DNA of 8,774 nt, from assembly GCA_003646505.1 (NCBI GenBank), contig QMKT01000075.1, positions 1 to 8,774 on the forward strand, given 5' to 3'. This document shows, in pieces, positions 6,204-8,774 of the stretch (positions are counted from its first letter, which is position 1; each line of letters opens with the position of its first letter). This DNA is from Campylobacterota bacterium. GTDB lineage: Bacteria > Campylobacterota > Campylobacteria > Campylobacterales > Sulfurovaceae. Made by a program: the position numbers and the translations under genes. The notes beneath the pieces were generated by a model. That model had not been told where the DNA came from and searched no databases. It saw only the letters and a list, made by a program, of their open reading frames with translations.

Positions 6204-7130
6204 TTATATTAACATCTCTTCAAGTGTCACTTTAACATTTTCTCCCAGTGCCGTCACATTATAACCGCCTTCCAAGAAGAACACAAAAGGCACATCTACA
6301 CTATCTAGTATGCCTCTTACTATTTTCCTGATCCCTTCAGTTGTTATATTTAACTGTGCCAAAGGGTCGCTTTCATGAAGATCATATCCTGCTGAAATCA
6401 AAATGATATCAGGTTGGAACTCTTCTATGAAAGGAGGAAGGTCATTTTCATAAATATCAAGTAATTCATGATCGCTGCTTTCAGGCATCATTAAAAAATT
6501 TGCTGTGTAGCCTTCTCCTTCACCTCTTCCTCTATCTTTTTCTGCCCCGGTGCCGGGATAAGCATATGACTGATGTGAAGAGAAGTAAAATACAGAACGA
6601 TCTTCATAAAACGTATCTTGTGTTCCATTACCATGATGTACATCAAAATCAATGATCATCACATTTTTATATCCTATGCTCTGTGCATAACGTGCAGCAA
6701 TAGCTATATTGTTAAAAAGACAAAAACCCATTGCCTGAGTAGGTGTTGCATGATGCCCCGGAGGTCTTACTGCACAAAAAGCACGTTCAAACTCTCCTGA
6801 TTTTATGCCATCTAAAGCAATTACCCCTGCGCCAACAGCCATACATGCAGCATCATAGGAAGCACTGGAACATATGGTATCTAAATCAATACTCCCTCCA
6901 TACAAACACGTATTTTCGATCTTCTCAATATGTTCTGCTGTATGTACAAGTTCAAGTACACGAGGAGAAACTTTTAGAGGAGATTTAAAGTATAATGATC
7001 CTCTTAAAGGTTCAATAGCTTTATTGATAGCCTTTAGTCGCTGTGGAGATTCAGGGTGCATCTCCCCTGTATCGTGCTGTAAATAGATCTCATCTGTTAT
7101 GTATGCTACCTTTTTATATGTTTCTTTCAT
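6204..7130 (-). CDS. Histone deacetylase/AcuC-family zinc amidohydrolase
   Basis: This is an arginase/deacetylase-fold zinc hydrolase that removes acetyl (or acetyl-like) groups from lysine or polyamine substrates; bacterial members include AcuC and acetylpolyamine amidohydrolases. The full set of family motifs is present in 308 residues: HPESPQRL at 25-32, RPPGHH at 122-127 with the catalytic His pair 126/127, and IDFDVHHGNGTQ at 160-171 with Asp163 and His165 as zinc ligands. GYDLHESDPLA at 248-258 supplies the third ligand, Asp255. LEGGYN at 286-291 carries the transition-state tyrosine Tyr290. It therefore looks catalytically intact and of the class II type. There is no signal peptide, so it is cytoplasmic. 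It starts 7 bp after the stop of the small upstream gene, with AGAGG almost touching the ATG, suggesting coupled translation. The natural substrate cannot be read from sequence. Confidence 0.93.
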   Translation of the reverse strand: MKETYKKVAYITDEIYLQHDTGEMHPESPQRLKAINKAIEPLRGSLYFKSPLKVSPRVLELVHTAEHIEKIENTCLYGGSIDLDTICSSASYDAACMAVGAGVIALDGIKSGEFERAFCAVRPPGHHATPTQAMGFCLFNNIAIAARYAQSIGYKNVMIIDFDVHHGNGTQDTFYEDRSVFYFSSHQSYAYPGTGAEKDRGRGEGEGYTANFLMMPESSDHELLDIYENDLPPFIEEFQPDIILISAGYDLHESDPLAQLNITTEGIRKIVRGILDSVDVPFVFFLEGGYNVTALGENVKVTLEEMLI

Positions 7131-7137
7131 GCCTCTA

Positions 7138-7422
7138 TTATACTCTTTTCTTAAGTAATTCGATCTCTTTTTTAAGTTTTTCTACCTCTTTTTTAAGTCG
7201 TTCATTCTCTTTCCTCATACTGTATGGTTCTTTTTCTTTAATTGATTGAATCGTTTGTGTCACGTTCTTTTCAACTTTTTCATCTATCAAGATGTATACT
7301 GCATCTTTACCATTTTCTACAACTGTTTCTGTAGGAACCTGCCCCGACTTAGTCATTTTTACCACATTAAACAGACTCAATTTATGTTTCACTGCATAGG
7401 CTTTAAGACTTACTTTTTCCAT
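7138..7422 (-). CDS. Small protein: putative DNA-binding start plus coiled coil
   Basis: I do not recognise a named family. The 94-residue protein has two parts. Residues 1-46 (VSLKAYAVKHKLSLFNVVKM at 4-23, then a TETVVENGKDAVYILID hairpin at 31-47) resemble a MerR/excisionase-like winged helix by helix-turn-helix-wing pattern; this is inference. Residues about 70-94 form a strongly charged coiled coil with exact heptads: Leu76, Leu83, Leu90 in one position and Val80, Ile87, Val94 in the other. The combination suggests a dimeric regulator or adaptor. AAGGAG (7433-7428) five bases upstream fixes the start. It is the first gene of the minus-strand cluster, 7 bp ahead of the deacetylase, and is probably co-transcribed with it. 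It could regulate the cluster or the divergent SYLF genes. Confidence 0.75.
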   Translation of the reverse strand: MEKVSLKAYAVKHKLSLFNVVKMTKSGQVPTETVVENGKDAVYILIDEKVEKNVTQTIQSIKEKEPYSMRKENERLKKEVEKLKKEIELLKKRV

Positions 7423-7441
7423 ATATACTCCTTAATAAATA

Positions 7442-7470
7442 ATTATAAGATATAATATGGAAAATTAACA
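7442..7470 (-). promoter_or_regulatory. Candidate promoter for the minus-strand cluster
   Basis: On the minus strand TATAAT (7447-7442) is preceded, after 17 bp, by TGTTAA (7470-7465), a weak -35. The ATG at 7422 follows with an AAGGAG site. It overlaps the proposed promoter of the divergent gene, so the two could interfere or share a regulator. Confidence 0.45.
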
Positions 7471-7482
7471 TTAGGATACTCA
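7451..7482 (+). promoter_or_regulatory. Candidate -10 and RBS for the first SYLF gene
   Basis: TATAAT at 7451-7456 lies about 27 bases before the ATG at 7483, and AGGA at 7473-7476 gives the ribosome binding site. No recognisable -35 is present, which is common for housekeeping promoters of Campylobacterota. Confidence 0.45.
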
Positions 7483-8031
7483 ATGTATAACAAAAAATTC
7501 AACCCAATGATACTCTTGGTACTCATTTCTCTTCTCTTTACTCAACAATCACTTGCATCAGCTGCAAGTGTCATTGATGCTGAAGTTGATGCTGCCATCA
7601 AAAAATTTGAAACAGAAGTAAAAGGTGGTACCAACTTTCTTCCTAAAGTAAAAGGATATCTTGTTTTTCCATCTATCATCCAAGCTGGATTTATCATTGG
7701 TGGTAAGTATGGAAAAGGTGCCTTACGTGTAGATGGCGTTACAAAACATTATTATAGTCTTACTGCTGCTTCAGTGGGTTATCAAATAGGTGCACAAAAG
7801 CAATCTATTCTTATTGCCTTTATTTCTGAAGACGCTTTAAACAACTTTATCAATAGTAACGGATGGGAAGCAGGAGTAGACGGTACTATCGCTGTTTCAG
7901 ACTGGGGAAAGAGTGGAGATATCACTTCTATCAGTTATGAAAAACCAATTATTGCATTTATCTATGGTGAAAAAGGTTTAATGGCAAGCGTCAGTATTGC
8001 TGGTACAAAATTTCAAAAAATCGTACCTTAA
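7483..8031 (+). CDS. Secreted SYLF/YSC84-domain protein, first copy
   Basis: This is a 182-residue exported protein of the SYLF (YSC84, DUF500) family. Eukaryotic members bind phosphoinositide membranes; bacterial members are envelope proteins of uncertain role. A signal peptide with a hydrophobic core at 9-20 is probably cleaved after ASA (25-27); no lipobox cysteine is seen, so it should be a soluble periplasmic protein. The domain runs from about 53 to the end and shows the family signatures KGYLVFPSIIQAGFIIGGKYGKGAL (57-80), YYSLTAASVGYQIGAQ (90-105), GWEAGVDG (127-134) and GLMASVSIAGTKF (165-177). It is followed by a paralogue after 126 bp and faces away from the minus-strand cluster. 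The family call is firm; the function is not known. Confidence 0.88.
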   Translation: MYNKKFNPMILLVLISLLFTQQSLASAASVIDAEVDAAIKKFETEVKGGTNFLPKVKGYLVFPSIIQAGFIIGGKYGKGALRVDGVTKHYYSLTAASVGYQIGAQKQSILIAFISEDALNNFINSNGWEAGVDGTIAVSDWGKSGDITSISYEKPIIAFIYGEKGLMASVSIAGTKFQKIVP

Positions 8032-8049
8032 TCACAAGGGTCATTCTTC

Positions 8050-8075
8050 GCATTTGATGAATTTTCATCAAATGC
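8050..8075. terminator. Perfect hairpin between the SYLF genes
   Basis: An 11-bp perfect stem (GCATTTGATGA / TCATCAAATGC) encloses a 4-base ATTT loop, 18 bases after the first SYLF stop. No T-tract follows, so it may be a weak terminator, an mRNA-stabilising structure, or a binding palindrome. Confidence 0.5.
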
Positions 8076-8121
8076 ATCCATATACATTATCATCCTAATT
8101 CATAATATCATTTAATTTTTC

Positions 8122-8130
8122 TGCTATAAT
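8122..8130 (+). promoter_or_regulatory. Extended -10 promoter for the second SYLF gene
   Basis: TGCTATAAT is an exact extended -10 (TGnTATAAT), 27 bases before the ATG, with a T-rich stretch upstream in place of a -35. AAGGA at 8147-8151 is the ribosome binding site. The second SYLF gene can therefore be expressed independently of the first. Confidence 0.6.
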
Positions 8131-8157
8131 AAATAAATTTAAATTTAAGGATATACA

Positions 8158-8703
8158 ATGATCAAACTCAAATCTCTTCCTCTACTCCTCGTAATGCTTT
8201 TAGCATTTAGTACCATTTCTATGGCCTCGTCAAAAAGTAGCATAGACAAAGATGCAAATGAAGCACTTGCAAAGTTTTATAATGAAGTTGGTGGATCTAA
8301 AAATTATTTAAATAAAGTAAAAGCATATTTGGTCTTTCATGAAATCAAAGAAGCAGGAATGTTTTTTGGCGGTAAATATGGTGAAGGTGTACTGCGTATA
8401 GGAAATACATCAAAAGCTTATTATAGTATTACCTCTGCCTCTGTAGGTATGCAAATGGGTGCACAAATGTTTAGTATGGTCATTGCCATTACCTCAGATG
8501 CAGCACTTAACAGATTTCTTCTTTCAGATGATGACTGGGAAACTGAAGTCGATGGTAAAATTGCCATTGCTGAGTGGAATTCAAAAGAAGAACTTGATGA
8601 CTATGAATTTGATGATGACATGGTTGCATTTGTATTTGATTCCAAAGGTATGATGGGTAGTTTCACAATGGAAGGTACAAAATTTAAAAGAATTAAAAAG
8701 TAA
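8158..8703 (+). CDS. Secreted SYLF/YSC84-domain protein, second copy
   Basis: This 181-residue paralogue of the preceding gene has the same layout. A signal peptide with core 7-20 is probably cleaved after SMA (21-23), followed by a SYLF domain. Shared blocks are NKVKAYLVF (52-60), FFGGKYGEGVLRI (69-81), YYSITSASVGMQMGAQ (88-103), a W-x4-VDG element (127-133) and MEGTKFKRI (171-179). It differs by a histidine in place of the usual proline after LVF, and by an acidic insert-like stretch (EELDDYEFDDD, 144-154) before the final strand. It has many more methionines in the core. The two copies are clearly diverged, so the duplication is old. Role unknown; likely periplasmic. Confidence 0.87.
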   Translation: MIKLKSLPLLLVMLLAFSTISMASSKSSIDKDANEALAKFYNEVGGSKNYLNKVKAYLVFHEIKEAGMFFGGKYGEGVLRIGNTSKAYYSITSASVGMQMGAQMFSMVIAITSDAALNRFLLSDDDWETEVDGKIAIAEWNSKEELDDYEFDDDMVAFVFDSKGMMGSFTMEGTKFKRIKK

Positions 8704-8748
8704 TCATTTTATTATGATACAATCAATAAATTATACAAAAGGATAACA

Positions 8749-8774
8749 ATGAAAACATTTAAATATGTATCACA
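8749..8774 (+). CDS. Start of a further gene, truncated by the window end
   Basis: ATG at 8749 is preceded by AAAAGGA (8737-8743), five bases upstream, and a TATGAT (8713-8718) lies before it. Only eight codons (MKTFKYVS) are visible. A lysine followed by hydrophobic residues fits a signal peptide, and the spacing repeats that of the two SYLF genes, so a third paralogue is possible but cannot be judged. Confidence 0.5.

Noticed and set aside
7483..8703. SYLF tandem genes as a toxin or secreted effector system
   Set aside because: Both have normal signal peptides and full SYLF domains with no toxin, immunity or secretion motif; an envelope lipid-binding role is the simpler reading.

Overview
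The window is AT-rich. Its short intergenic regions carry AAGGA-type ribosome binding sites and TGnTATAAT-like promoters, and its proteins are lysine-rich. The gene content and protein style suggest a free-living member of the Campylobacterota, of the Sulfurovum/Sulfurimonas type. This placement comes from protein style and recalled family similarity, not from a search.

Layout. (1) Positions 1-31 hold a dispersed-type palindromic repeat, followed by a short-form adenylate kinase (68-658) with its own hairpin terminator. (2) An AT-rich spacer with a 12-bp direct repeat and a good sigma70-like promoter leads to an OmpP1/FadL-family outer-membrane transporter (892-2163), which ends in a strong terminator. 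(3) A 508-bp non-coding region between convergent genes (2164-2671) holds two diverged copies of a 107-bp palindromic element. Each is built like a REPIN, meaning two inverted REP hairpins bounded by GTAG. A different GTAG-led hairpin lies between them. (4) On the minus strand, reading from 7422 down to 2672, are a small protein with a putative DNA-binding start and a leucine-zipper end, a class II/AcuC-like zinc deacetylase, and an RND efflux permease encoded as two separate genes that overlap by one base. (5) On the plus strand from 7483 are two tandem secreted SYLF (YSC84-type) paralogues, then the first 26 bases of another gene.

How the parts fit together. The small protein and the deacetylase are 7 bp apart and probably co-transcribed. 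The pump genes follow after 95 bp and may belong to the same transcript or have their own promoter. No membrane-fusion protein or outer-membrane channel for the pump is present, so its partners must be elsewhere. The SYLF genes are divergent from the minus-strand cluster, and their promoters appear to share a 60-bp region.

The least ordinary features are the REPIN-like elements, one of which supplies the stop codon of the efflux gene, and the split RND pump. I saw no CRISPR array, tRNA, rRNA or transposase gene. The individual protein families are known, and I found no convincing new multi-gene system.
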